IMG/VR virus record: IMGVR_UViG_3300025120_000567
Location: 1 to 23,475 of that record
Origin: a virus
Strand: one strand, 5' to 3'
DNA length: 23,475 nucleotides
Of this stretch, positions 1 to 7,747 are shown piece by piece. The notes beneath the pieces were generated by a model. That model was not told the origin of the DNA. It was given only the letters and a program-made list of their open reading frames with translations, and did not search any database. Position 1 is the first letter of the stretch. Every line of letters begins with the position of its first letter. The translations under genes were made by a program, and so were the position numbers.

Positions 1-60
1 CAAGACAAGCAAAATAATCTGACATTTTACCAAGGCCCTGATATTGACGTTAGGGCCTAG
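1..60 (+). CDS. Possible C-terminal end of an upstream gene (partial)
   Basis: Frame 1 is open from the window edge to a TAG at 58-60 and encodes 19 residues ending in GPDIDVRA. The other two plus frames hit stops within about 21 bases. A run of this length is expected fairly often by chance, so the evidence is only that it is open and reads like protein. If real, the -35 box of the uvsX promoter and the inverted repeat at 33-58 lie inside its last codons. No family can be assigned. Confidence 0.35.
   Translation, partial: QDKQNNLTFYQGPDIDVRA
33..58. repeat. Perfect 7-bp inverted repeat centred on the uvsX -35 box
   Basis: AGGCCCT (33-39) and AGGGCCT (52-58) are perfect inverted copies separated by 12 bases. 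The spacer holds the -35 hexamer at 44-49, almost exactly at the dyad centre. No T-run follows the right arm, so it does not look like an intrinsic terminator. It could be an operator, an mRNA hairpin at the end of the upstream gene, or chance. Confidence 0.4.
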
Positions 61-72
61 GTATGCTAATAT
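44..72 (+). promoter_or_regulatory. Sigma-70-type promoter of uvsX with extended -10
   Basis: A -35 box TTGACG (44-49) is followed after 17 bases by TAATAT (67-72), which is preceded by TGC, making an extended -10. Transcription would start near 79, just before a Shine-Dalgarno AAGGA (80-84) placed 8 bases ahead of the uvsX ATG at 93. This matches an early or middle T4-type promoter read by host sigma-70. No clear MotA box is seen. Confidence 0.6.
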
Positions 73-92
73 TGATTACAAGGATATAAATT

Positions 93-1193
93 ATGACAAA
101 AGTATTTGACGCAACAAAGTTTAGAAAAAGTATTACAAAATCTATACAAGGGTTAGGTATAGGATTTAGCGATCCCACAGATTGGATCAGCACAGGAAAT
201 TACGCATTAAATTATTTGATGACTGGAGATTTCAACAAAGGAATTCCACTAGGTAAGGTAACTGTACTTGCAGGAGAATCAGGAGCAGGCAAGAGTTACA
301 TAGCGTCAGGTAACATAATCAAGAATGCACAAGACCAAGGCATCTTTGTTATCTTAATTGACACAGAGAACGCACTAGACGAAAAATGGTTACAGGCATT
401 GAAAGTCGACACATCAGAAGATAAACTTTTGAAGTTAAGCGTATCAATGATTGACGATGTAGCAAAAACTATTTCTGAATTCATGAAAGGTTACAAAGAG
501 CAACATGCAGATGACAAAGAAGGTGCACCTAAAGTGCTATTTGTCATAGACAGTTTAGGTATGATGCTTACACCAACTGACGTTAATCAGTTTGAAGCAG
601 GAGATATGAAAGGTGACCTGGGTAGAAAACCCAAGGCATTAACAGCCCTTGTAAGAAACTGTGTTAACATGTTTGGTTCGTGGAACGTAGGACTTATAGC
701 AACCAACCATACATACGCATCGCAGGACATGTTTGATCCTGATGACAAGATATCAGGTGGACAAGGATTTATCTATGCAAGTTCGATTGTTATTGCAATG
801 AAGAAACTTAAATTAAAAGAGGATCTAGACGGTAACAAAGTCTCAGACGTAAGAGGTATAAGAGCCGCTTGTAAAGTTATGAAAACAAGATACTCTAAAC
901 CATTTGAATCAGTACAAGTTAAGATTCCATATGAAACAGGAATGAACCCATACAGTGGACTAGTTGACCTATTTGAGAAGAAAGGCGTACTAGTGCAACA
1001 AGGAAACAGACTGAAATACATTGATAAAGCAGGTAAAGAACATATTGACTTTAGAAAACAATGGATAGGTGATAAATTAGATATGCTAATGGCAGACTTT
1101 GAAGAAGAAACAGACTTCGCTGACAAAGAAGACACTGATGCTCCTATCGAAGTTGATGTAACACCTAAAGCAAAAACTAAAACAGAAAAATAA
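93..1193 (+). CDS. uvsX: UvsX, RecA-family recombinase
   Basis: This is the T4 UvsX-type strand-exchange protein, which forms filaments on single-stranded DNA and drives recombination-dependent replication and repair. Walker A GESGAGKS is at residues 61-68 and Walker B VLFVIDSLG at about 148-156. The core continues with the SGGQGF segment that resembles the RecA L2 region. The tail after about residue 333 is acidic and then lysine-rich, as is common in this family. The length of 366 aa is slightly shorter than T4 UvsX (391). The start is supported by AAGGA eight bases upstream and by the promoter at 44-72. The stop overlaps the ATG of the next gene by one base, and uvsY follows two genes on, so recombinase and mediator are probably co-expressed. 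Confidence 0.95.
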   Translation: MTKVFDATKFRKSITKSIQGLGIGFSDPTDWISTGNYALNYLMTGDFNKGIPLGKVTVLAGESGAGKSYIASGNIIKNAQDQGIFVILIDTENALDEKWLQALKVDTSEDKLLKLSVSMIDDVAKTISEFMKGYKEQHADDKEGAPKVLFVIDSLGMMLTPTDVNQFEAGDMKGDLGRKPKALTALVRNCVNMFGSWNVGLIATNHTYASQDMFDPDDKISGGQGFIYASSIVIAMKKLKLKEDLDGNKVSDVRGIRAACKVMKTRYSKPFESVQVKIPYETGMNPYSGLVDLFEKKGVLVQQGNRLKYIDKAGKEHIDFRKQWIGDKLDMLMADFEEETDFADKEDTDAPIEVDVTPKAKTKTEK

Positions 1194-1432
1194 TGATAGA
1201 CTTTGATCACGCCGACATTGAACGATTGTGGAACTCCATTGTACATTACGTTCCTGAAAGACAGAAACTAGACTGTGCTATTGACTTCATTAAAAGTCTA
1301 GAAGACATAGGGGTTGAGCATGACGTACTCAGAGGATCTGCAGAGCTTGATCCAAAACTAGAGGAAGCCGTTAACACTGTGTTCGAGGAAGAAGAATCTG
1401 AAGACATGGGCTACGGCGATGCTGATGAATGA
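1193..1432 (+). CDS. Small acidic protein between uvsX and uvsY
   Basis: This is a 79-aa protein with no recognised domain. The N-terminal half looks helical (HADIERLWNSIVHYV). The last 25 residues are very acidic, with the run FEEEESEDMGYGDADE. Its start overlaps the uvsX stop (TAATGA) and its stop overlaps the uvsY start (ATGA), so it is translationally coupled between recombinase and mediator. Acidic C-termini are used by T4 gp32 to contact partner proteins, but homology to gp32 is not visible here. A role as a recombination accessory factor is inference from position only. Confidence 0.75.
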   Translation: MIDFDHADIERLWNSIVHYVPERQKLDCAIDFIKSLEDIGVEHDVLRGSAELDPKLEEAVNTVFEEEESEDMGYGDADE

Positions 1433-1890
1433 TAAACTGGTACAACGAAGTTAGCAGGAACCTAGACAAGATACCAGACTGTGTAGCATACTTTGATAAG
1501 GAATTACTAGAAGCCAAAAAGCAGTGCAAGATATACGGTAACCTAGAAAGGGCCAGTGCATCATTACCTGGAATAGTTGAAGAAAGATTCAGTCAACTAC
1601 AACAACTAGAAGCAATACTAGAATACCTAAACATAGAATTACGAAGGTTAAGATCAAAGACCTTTAGAAAATACCTAGAAAATTACAACAGAGCACTATC
1701 AAGCAGAGACGCAGAGAAGTACGTGGACGGTGAAGACGATGTCGTTGACATGGATAAAATTATAAATGACTTTGCATTGATAAGGAATCAATGGTTAGGC
1801 ATCACCAAAGGTTTAGATCAAAAACAATGGCAGATAACAAACATTGTTAAATTGAGAGTAGCAGGAATGGAAGATGCCGATATCAAATAA
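1429..1890 (+). CDS. uvsY: UvsY-like recombination mediator
   Basis: The 153-aa protein resembles T4 UvsY (137 aa), the mediator that loads UvsX onto gp32-coated single-stranded DNA. It is mostly helical and charged, with an N-terminal segment (VAYFDKELLEAKKQCKIYGN), a long central helix rich in Leu, Glu and Arg (QLEAILEYLNIELRRLRSK) and a C-terminal segment typical of the family (GLDQKQWQITNIVKLRVAG). The ATG overlaps the previous stop by four bases. Its position one gene after uvsX supports the call. In T4 the two genes lie apart, so the linkage here is a feature of this lineage. Confidence 0.8.
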   Translation: MINWYNEVSRNLDKIPDCVAYFDKELLEAKKQCKIYGNLERASASLPGIVEERFSQLQQLEAILEYLNIELRRLRSKTFRKYLENYNRALSSRDAEKYVDGEDDVVDMDKIINDFALIRNQWLGITKGLDQKQWQITNIVKLRVAGMEDADIK

Positions 1891-2503
1891 CAGAATAATA
1901 CTCACAGATGTAGACGGTGTGCTGTTGGAATGGGAACACCATTTCACAAAATGGATGTTACAAAAGACACTGTTTGATGACAGAGGTGCCAGATATCATC
2001 CTCACAGATTACTGCCAGACAAGCAAGACACATACTGGATGGAAGAAAGATTTGGGTTAACAAAAAACGAAATAAGAATACAAATAAGAGAGTTCAACAG
2101 AAGTGCATGGATGGGCACACAACGTCCAATGCTTGGATCACAGACATGGGTAAAACTACTAGCGGCAGAGGGGTGGACATTCATACCAATAACATCTCAG
2201 ACATCTGACAAACCAGCACAGGAATTACGTAAACGGAGATTGGGTGAACTGTTTGGGGAGCATGTGTTCACAAATTACCATATACTAGGCACAGGAGCAG
2301 ACAAGGACAGTGCGTTAGCCGAGTTTCACAACACCGGACTATATTGGGTCGAGGACAAGCCTGCCAACGCTGTAGCCGGGCTCAAATACGGTTTAAAGCC
2401 TATATTAATAGACCATCCATATAACAAAGATCTTAATCATGACCAAATAATCAGAGTAAGTAATTGGAAAGATATTCATCAATTACTATCAGGTAGAAAA
2501 TGA
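1874..2503 (+). CDS. HAD-superfamily hydrolase (phosphatase-like)
   Basis: This 209-aa protein has the HAD motifs in order. Motif I is TDVDGVLL with nucleophile D12 and acid/base D14, motif II is PITSQ around residues 105-109, motif III is probably K144, and motif IV is the acidic pair in WVEDKPANA (E160, D161). It should be a Mg-dependent phosphatase or phosphotransferase of unknown substrate. The cap between motifs I and II (about residues 20-100) is long and rich in aromatic residues. The gene overlaps uvsY by 17 bases and leads directly into the glycosyltransferase island. It may act on a sugar phosphate or a nucleotide, and the sequence does not decide which. Confidence 0.75.
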   Translation: MPISNNRIILTDVDGVLLEWEHHFTKWMLQKTLFDDRGARYHPHRLLPDKQDTYWMEERFGLTKNEIRIQIREFNRSAWMGTQRPMLGSQTWVKLLAAEGWTFIPITSQTSDKPAQELRKRRLGELFGEHVFTNYHILGTGADKDSALAEFHNTGLYWVEDKPANAVAGLKYGLKPILIDHPYNKDLNHDQIIRVSNWKDIHQLLSGRK

Positions 2504-3174
2504 AAATATACGTTGGACACGACAGCAGAGAAGACATAGCATACCAAGTATGTGAACACAGCATCAAGCGTAGAGATCCATCAGCAGAAGTTATTCCCCT
2601 TAAACAAAAACAGATGAGAGACCGAGGTCTTTACACTAGACCAGTGGACAAGTTGGCATCAACAGAGTTCACATTCACGAGATTCTTTGTACCTTACATG
2701 AACGACTTCAAAGGGTGGGCGGTATTTTGTGATTGTGATTTCCTTTGGAAGATCCCCAGCCACGAACTTGTAAAATATTGTGACAATAGTAAAGCAGTTG
2801 TGGTAGTGCAACACGATTACACGCCAACTGAGTCAACAAAAATGGATGGCCAGGTGCAAACTTCATATCCTAGAAAAAATTGGTCAAGCATGGTTTTGTG
2901 GAACTGTGAACATCCTAAAAACAAAATACTGACACCAGAACTGCTCAATGAGGAGTCACCAAAATTCCTGCACAGGTTCAGTTGGTTGGATGATAACGAG
3001 ATCGGGTCTATGCCTGCAGAATACAACTGGTTGGTAGGCTGGTATAAAGAACCCAAAGACGGTGTTCCAAAAATACTGCACTACACTGAAGGTGGACCAT
3101 GGTTTGACGGATATCGTGATTGCGAATACGGTGACGACTGGAAGAAAGAATTAATAAATCTTTTCAGTTCTTAA
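2500..3174 (+). CDS. GT8-like (GT-A fold) glycosyltransferase
   Basis: A 224-aa protein that starts with a GT-A type strand (MKIYVGHDSRED) and carries a DXD-like metal/nucleotide-sugar motif FCDCDFLW, with DCD at residues 78-80. A later segment KNWSSMVLWNC (about 126-136) and a C-terminal HYTEGGPWF resemble the substrate and HxxGxxxPW-type regions of GT8-like enzymes. It should transfer a sugar from a nucleotide-sugar donor, with unknown acceptor. The ATG overlaps the HAD gene's stop by four bases. It faces a convergent minus-strand gene, with only two bases between the stops and no terminator visible. Confidence 0.75.
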   Translation: MKIYVGHDSREDIAYQVCEHSIKRRDPSAEVIPLKQKQMRDRGLYTRPVDKLASTEFTFTRFFVPYMNDFKGWAVFCDCDFLWKIPSHELVKYCDNSKAVVVVQHDYTPTESTKMDGQVQTSYPRKNWSSMVLWNCEHPKNKILTPELLNEESPKFLHRFSWLDDNEIGSMPAEYNWLVGWYKEPKDGVPKILHYTEGGPWFDGYRDCEYGDDWKKELINLFSS

Positions 3175-3176
3175 TA

Positions 3177-3782
3177 CTAAAAATAAATCTTATCTATTTG
3201 TCCGACGTTCTTTTTCTTTTCAATGACTTCGTTGTTGTCAAATCCTAACTGGAACATGTACTCGTCCATGTCATTCTCAGTTGGCATTTCGGGAAACTTC
3301 TCATCCTTGTATAGGTTTACTTCTTGAATTACATACTTTGCACGTGTGAATATATCTGGTGCACCCTGCATAATCATTATTTCAGCACCTTGTACATCTT
3401 GTTTTATTAGATCAAAATGGGCATCCTCGCCTACCAATTGATCCAATGTTTGCATCTGCCTTAATTCATAGTCTTTAAAAATACCAAACACAGTTGACCC
3501 TTTTGTATAAGTGACTTTCTTTTTGCTTCCTTTGTCAATTTCACGTAGATACATTTTGATCTCTCTGTTACTATTACCGAGCACAGCGATGTGACAGTTG
3601 TCCGCTATCTCTTTAAGATGTTTTTCATATTTTGGTCCTGCTTCTACACAGGTGTATTCTGCATCAGGCCAAATTGCTTTGACACTCTTTGTCCAAAATC
3701 CTATGTTTGCACCTATGTCTAGTATTTTGTTTGGTGAGAAATAGTTTTCCGTTTTAAGTTTTTTAAGGTATTCGTACATCAT
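3177..3782 (-). CDS. FkbM-type SAM-dependent methyltransferase (distal copy)
   Basis: This 201-aa protein has the SAM-binding motif I ILDIGANIGFW (20-30), an acidic residue after strand 2 (E47) and the FkbM-type motif FDLIKQDVQGAE (123-134). FkbM-family enzymes commonly O-methylate sugars or other hydroxyl groups. It is the last gene of a minus-strand block, and its ATG overlaps the stop of the preceding FkbM gene by four bases. The two tandem copies are clearly diverged (DVQGAE here, DVEGLE in the other), so they probably methylate different positions or substrates. Confidence 0.85.
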   Translation of the reverse strand: MMYEYLKKLKTENYFSPNKILDIGANIGFWTKSVKAIWPDAEYTCVEAGPKYEKHLKEIADNCHIAVLGNSNREIKMYLREIDKGSKKKVTYTKGSTVFGIFKDYELRQMQTLDQLVGEDAHFDLIKQDVQGAEIMIMQGAPDIFTRAKYVIQEVNLYKDEKFPEMPTENDMDEYMFQLGFDNNEVIEKKKNVGQIDKIYF

Positions 3783-4420
3783 GCTTTGTAGTAAACAATA
3801 TCAGGCCATGTCTTTATTAACACTTTGAAACCTAAAGATTTCAAATGTTTTTTAATATCTCTTTTACTGCTTCCGTATCTTTCACTGTTTCCGTTTAATT
3901 CAACCATTAGGTATTCAACATTTTCTAATGTTTTTCCTGCACCCTTGAGCACTTCCATCTCTAAACCTTCGACGTCTATCTTAATAAAATCAACACCCGA
4001 CAGTCCCAACGTATCCAACATGTTAATTTTTGTTTCGCCTTTTTGTATCAACACCCTAGTATTTTGGGTTGCACTATCTTCTGTCAACTTTACAAATCCT
4101 TCTTGGTTGCCTATTGCTTGATTGTATACTCTGACATGACTGTGCGTACTTACATTTCTCTCGAGGCATTCAAAGTGTACTTTGTTGGGCTCATAACAAT
4201 GTATGTTTTTTGCAAACCGTTGCATAGACAATGCCCAAGTGCCGCACCATGCTCCTACATCAACTATGAGGTTAAATTTTTTATTCTGTATGTTGCACCA
4301 TTCAATTAATTCGTTAAGACAGGTGTCCTGCATGTATGGATGGCCTTCGTTGCGCCACTGTTCTATCTGGTTGTCCATCGATGGTACCCACAGTCCTCCG
4401 CTTAACTTTTCAATACTCAC
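3779..4420 (-). CDS. FkbM-type SAM-dependent methyltransferase (proximal copy)
   Basis: A 213-aa methyltransferase with motif I LIVDVGAWCGTW (51-62), the acidic ribose-binding residue in HCYEPNK (E77) and the diagnostic FkbM segment DFIKIDVEGLE (144-154). It probably methylates a sugar hydroxyl on the glycan built by the adjacent glycosyltransferases. It is translationally coupled on both sides by ATGA overlaps: the GT-B-like gene upstream and the second FkbM gene downstream. The N-terminal 45 residues precede the Rossmann core and contain several Trp and Cys residues of unclear role. Confidence 0.85.
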   Translation of the reverse strand: MSIEKLSGGLWVPSMDNQIEQWRNEGHPYMQDTCLNELIEWCNIQNKKFNLIVDVGAWCGTWALSMQRFAKNIHCYEPNKVHFECLERNVSTHSHVRVYNQAIGNQEGFVKLTEDSATQNTRVLIQKGETKINMLDTLGLSGVDFIKIDVEGLEMEVLKGAGKTLENVEYLMVELNGNSERYGSSKRDIKKHLKSLGFKVLIKTWPDIVYYKA

Positions 4421-5229
4421 AATATCCCCTTGTCCATCATAACCTCGACTGCTGTGCCGTTTGCAAACTCCTCAGGAGTGAACTGTTGGTATGCAAGACT
4501 GTACAGCCATGGCTCTGGTCCACCGTAGTAAGGATTCTCAATGTCTGACAGTTCCACATTTCCTACGTCCACAGCAAAACTTTTGTTATCGCAAAAAACA
4601 GGAATACCCTCACACATTGCCTCCACGGCCGCTATACTGCAACTTGTGACCACACACCATGCCTCTTTTAGATCCTCAGATAGAGGTACTTTTGCTTCAC
4701 TTGGTCCCGATGTACCCCTGCCCCTAGGCTTGTGTCGAAGTCGGATAGGCCTGTCGGTGTATCTCTTGATCTGTTGTACGGTCTCATTTGTCCAATCTGG
4801 TCTATCCAGATAGTTGTGTATTCCTGCACTACTGGGACAGACTAAAATGTACTTGCCGGCAAAGTTTGGTGCTTTAATTTTCATTCCGAATTTTTCAAAT
4901 CTATCTGCTTTACAATTTTTCAGCATGGGTACGTGTATAGAGTTCCTACAAACACGCCAATAATGATTGTTTGGTTTGAGATTGTTGTTGTCAAACCTAC
5001 CAAAGTATGGTGTGTCCGTGAACCAATAGTTGTGATTACGTGCTTCACACTTCTTAACCATCTCGCTGTTGTTGCCAACGAATCCCCAGAACATACTGTT
5101 AACTTCCGGTTCCGTCTCCACTGCATTATCTAACTTGGTTATCTGATCAGGCCATGATTTCTCCACGCCGTTGAACACTTCCCACGCTTTGCTTTTCTTA
5201 TTTTTAAATGGTGCGTAAATTGTTAGCAT
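4417..5229 (-). CDS. GT-B / capsule-type glycosyltransferase, paralogue 1
   Basis: This 270-aa protein is one of four related proteins in the island. The shared C-terminal region has TDRPIRLRHKPR (158-169), VVTSCSIAAVEA (193-204), GIPVFC (208-213), IENP (230-233) and a terminal LAYQQFTPEEFANGTA (245-260). The pattern of a basic loop, then a Ser-rich loop before an acidic residue, then G-I-P-V-F, resembles the nucleotide-sugar half of GT-B enzymes and capsule synthesis proteins of the KpsC/KpsS type. No biochemical identity is certain. It is the only copy on the minus strand, embedded between the SGNH gene (26-bp overlap) and the FkbM pair. Confidence 0.65.
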   Translation of the reverse strand: MLTIYAPFKNKKSKAWEVFNGVEKSWPDQITKLDNAVETEPEVNSMFWGFVGNNSEMVKKCEARNHNYWFTDTPYFGRFDNNNLKPNNHYWRVCRNSIHVPMLKNCKADRFEKFGMKIKAPNFAGKYILVCPSSAGIHNYLDRPDWTNETVQQIKRYTDRPIRLRHKPRGRGTSGPSEAKVPLSEDLKEAWCVVTSCSIAAVEAMCEGIPVFCDNKSFAVDVGNVELSDIENPYYGGPEPWLYSLAYQQFTPEEFANGTAVEVMMDKGIL

Positions 5230-5887
5230 CTATAAACTCTATTAATTGTGTGGCCCATTCTTTGTGTCCTTGTGCAGAAGGGTGCGGATCATTTGGACTG
5301 ATCCTTAGATTTTTATCTGTTACAAATTCCAAGTGACTGACCGTAGGATTAAAGAATCTGTCCATGTTTATTGCATTCCTGATCACTTCGAAGTCTGCTG
5401 TTCCGTTACCAAAATTGTTTGGTAGAGAATTGTACATCACATACGGGATTTGCTTACGTTCAAAATAATTCTGTAGATCAAATACGTTCTCGAGGAAATT
5501 CATTGTGAGATTATTCTCAATGTCCCAACCTTTGTTACTCCTAATGAAACTAACATTGTCTAAGGTTTTCCATGTCCTCCAGGTTAGATCTGTTCCAGGC
5601 ACCCTTCCTTTCTTCCAGCCGTCGTTGGTGATGTAATCATTCCTTATGGCACTGGACCATCCAATCACGGCGAATACGTCCTTGTCTTTGTTCTGTTCGA
5701 ACCATACCTTTGAAGAGAAACTTATCCTTACGTTTCCCCTGCCTCCCATTGCTATGTTAGAAAGATCCATGCCATAATGCTCGGCAACTATCTTGCTGGT
5801 AAAGGTATCCACCGGGTGGCCGCCCCATGTAGAGCTTACCGTGGGCCTGGGTGTGAGGAAACTGCAACCGTTTGAAAATAAAATCAT
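5204..5887 (-). CDS. SGNH/GDSL-type hydrolase
   Basis: The 227-aa protein shows the blocks of an SGNH hydrolase. Block I is FSNGCSF with likely nucleophile S9, block II the Gly-rich AMGGRGN (46-52), block III VIGWSSAIRND (74-84), and block V NDPHPSAQGHKEWA with H202. SGNH enzymes in glycan clusters usually add or remove acetyl or other ester groups from sugars. The Asp in block V lies two residues before the His (DPH) instead of the usual DxxH spacing, a variant that may still function. It starts at the block I strand, which fixes the ATG. It is the first gene of the minus-strand block, with a -10 box only eight bases from its start codon. Confidence 0.65.
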   Translation of the reverse strand: MILFSNGCSFLTPRPTVSSTWGGHPVDTFTSKIVAEHYGMDLSNIAMGGRGNVRISFSSKVWFEQNKDKDVFAVIGWSSAIRNDYITNDGWKKGRVPGTDLTWRTWKTLDNVSFIRSNKGWDIENNLTMNFLENVFDLQNYFERKQIPYVMYNSLPNNFGNGTADFEVIRNAINMDRFFNPTVSHLEFVTDKNLRISPNDPHPSAQGHKEWATQLIEFIDANNLRTI

Positions 5888-5895
5888 CTTAGTGT

Positions 5896-5904
5896 ATTAT
5901 AACA
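5896..5904 (-). promoter_or_regulatory. Extended -10 promoter for the minus-strand glycan block
   Basis: Reading the minus strand, TGTTATAAT occupies 5904-5896: a perfect TATAAT with the TGn extension. No good -35 box is seen at normal spacing. The -10 ends eight bases before the ATG of the SGNH gene (5887), so the predicted start is only two or three bases upstream of the codon. The 31-bp divergent gap leaves little room for another promoter. Confidence 0.45.
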
Positions 5905-5918
5905 TAATTATTACTTAA

Positions 5919-7007
5919 ATGTTATCAAAAAACATAACCTCGCTGAAGTATTTCCTCGACCGTTGGGAAACGGTAGACCACGAATATACCTACACAGTGC
6001 CTTATCATGATTCTATAGATCCAAAATTCACAAGTTTACCAACCTTCGTTGCAGAGTTTCATAACTGTAAAGTGCATACTTGCCCGTTGTTGTTGACCAG
6101 GGAAAACAAATTGATAACGGATCATGTTTGGAAACTGACACACAAGAGCAGACACAAGCCACATAAAAGCCATAAACTTTGGAAAGACTGGGATGACCAC
6201 GTGGAACTGGACCTGCCGCCTGTGACCGAATTTTTCCACGAGAAAGACACATACGTATGGTTGCCTGTTGACGACGACAGCAAAGGCAACCCATGGCACA
6301 TCTGGATTGATGTGATATCCAAGTTTAGATTACTTGAGAAAAGATGGTCAACAAACTTCAGTAGATACTGTTTCATAATGGCCAATCATAGTCCATATTT
6401 TGAAAAGGTGTGCAAAGAACTTTTCCCAAATGTTAAGATAGTTGTAATGAAAAAAGGTGAGACATGGCAATTCAAACATCTCATGGTACCTAGCATGAGT
6501 AACGTAAGGGACGGTATAACAACACCGGCACTTGCCCCATGGTTACGACATTTCAAAGGATTGACCAATATCAAAGGAGTGAAGCCGCACAGGAAGATAG
6601 TTGTGCTGAGGCCTGGGGCGAAGACAAGAAGGATGTTGAACTCAGATGAGTTGCTACTCAAACTGAAAGGATGGGAGACTGTTACACTGGAAAATCTAAG
6701 TATAAAGGATCAAATTAAAACATTCGCAGAAGCATCTCACGTGCTGGCGGCCCATGGTGCAGGCATGGTTAACCTATTATGGTGTCAGCCTGGGACTAAA
6801 GTAATAGAGATACAAGACAAGAACATGCTACACAAGAAAGTATATCCCTTGCTTTCTCACAATTTGAATTTGGAACACAAACTTTACCTAGCAGAAGTTG
6901 TGCAGATATCACGAGAGAAAGGAAGCAAATTACAGGGTGTCAAAAGATTCAGTGACATGATCAACTTCAAAATAAACATTCCCGAAATAATGGAGCATCT
7001 CGAATGA
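5919..7007 (+). CDS. GT61 (DUF563) glycosyltransferase
   Basis: The 362-aa protein carries the signature of family GT61 near the C-terminus: ASHVLAAHGAGMVNLLWCQP (272-291) followed by GTKVIEI (292-298). It also has the upstream NPWHIWIDVISKFRLL segment (124-139), an N-W-H-x-x-x-D pattern typical of the family, and KIVVLRPGAKTRRMLN (226-241). GT61 enzymes transfer sugars such as xylose or GlcNAc to glycans or proteins. The gene heads the plus-strand half of the island, divergent from the SGNH gene across 31 bases, and its stop overlaps the next start (ATGA). No Shine-Dalgarno sequence is visible. Substrates cannot be read from the sequence. Confidence 0.85.
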   Translation: MLSKNITSLKYFLDRWETVDHEYTYTVPYHDSIDPKFTSLPTFVAEFHNCKVHTCPLLLTRENKLITDHVWKLTHKSRHKPHKSHKLWKDWDDHVELDLPPVTEFFHEKDTYVWLPVDDDSKGNPWHIWIDVISKFRLLEKRWSTNFSRYCFIMANHSPYFEKVCKELFPNVKIVVMKKGETWQFKHLMVPSMSNVRDGITTPALAPWLRHFKGLTNIKGVKPHRKIVVLRPGAKTRRMLNSDELLLKLKGWETVTLENLSIKDQIKTFAEASHVLAAHGAGMVNLLWCQPGTKVIEIQDKNMLHKKVYPLLSHNLNLEHKLYLAEVVQISREKGSKLQGVKRFSDMINFKINIPEIMEHLE

Positions 7008-7747
7008 ACCTTTCGATCCTGCAAAAAAAGCCTGAACTGATACTGGAGCCTTATCCACATTTTGTGATCGAGGACGCCCTGCCTCAGGAGTTGTACGAAC
7101 AACTCGAAAAAGAGTGGCCTAAAGAACAACTGCTGTCTATGGAGCCATTTGATTCGGGTATATGTTATCGATTGAAGGCGGACGAGATGTTGAAGCCGGG
7201 AAAAGTTTCCAATATATGGAAGGAATTCACCAAATACCATACATCAATAACGTTCTTTAATGAAGTCAAGACTGTGTTTTCTGAATACATCAGACATGAT
7301 AATCCAGATCTTGGACCTAGGGGTTGGGTGGATAAGTCTGCACACATTTGGACAGATTGTCAAACTGTAATGCATAAGCCTATCACAACGACGACAAGGT
7401 CGCCTCACATAGACAACCCAAGAGAAATATACGCAGGTCTATTGTACATGCCATACAAAGAAGACACAAGCACAGGCGGTGAATTTCAGATCTATGATTC
7501 TGTTGATCCCGTACAGGACGTAGATATGAAGAAGGGAAGACAAATTTTTGAACATAACCTAGGAAATGTTTCCACAACAGTGCCATACAAAGCAAACACA
7601 TTCGTGATGTTTGTAAATAATTCACCTAAAGCAATACACGGAGTCACTCCAAGAATTAATGCAAGTTTACATAGACGCAGTGTAAACATAATAGCCGAAT
7701 ATAGTAGAACAAGTAAAAGTCACATGTTCATGATAAACGAAAAATGA
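7004..7747 (+). CDS. 2-oxoglutarate/Fe(II)-dependent oxygenase
   Basis: This 247-aa protein has the double-stranded beta-helix iron site of prolyl-4-hydroxylase-like oxygenases. HxD is at H135-D137 (SPHID), the distal His is H212 in KAIHGVTPR, and Arg for 2-oxoglutarate is R224 or R225 (HRRSVNI). The segment YAGLLYMPY after the HxD and the GGEF strand fit the fold. It should hydroxylate a protein side chain, sugar or small molecule using O2 and 2-oxoglutarate. T4-like marine phages often carry such enzymes. It is coupled on both sides by four-base overlaps with glycosyltransferase genes, so a role in preparing a hydroxyl acceptor for glycosylation is possible but inferred. Confidence 0.8.
   Translation: MNLSILQKKPELILEPYPHFVIEDALPQELYEQLEKEWPKEQLLSMEPFDSGICYRLKADEMLKPGKVSNIWKEFTKYHTSITFFNEVKTVFSEYIRHDNPDLGPRGWVDKSAHIWTDCQTVMHKPITTTTRSPHIDNPREIYAGLLYMPYKEDTSTGGEFQIYDSVDPVQDVDMKKGRQIFEHNLGNVSTTVPYKANTFVMFVNNSPKAIHGVTPRINASLHRRSVNIIAEYSRTSKSHMFMINEK

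Noticed and set aside
773-1246. Minus-strand 157-codon frame opposite uvsX
   Set aside because: Serine- and leucine-rich shadow of the uvsX coding frame without recognisable features.
3825-4813. Plus-strand frames opposite the FkbM and GT-B-like genes
   Set aside because: They lie fully antisense to genes with clear catalytic motifs, and several overlap each other in different frames.
5898-5903. TATAAC as a plus-strand -10 for the GT61 gene
   Set aside because: It overlaps the better minus-strand box, lacks a -35 and is only one weak hexamer in a 31-base AT-rich gap.
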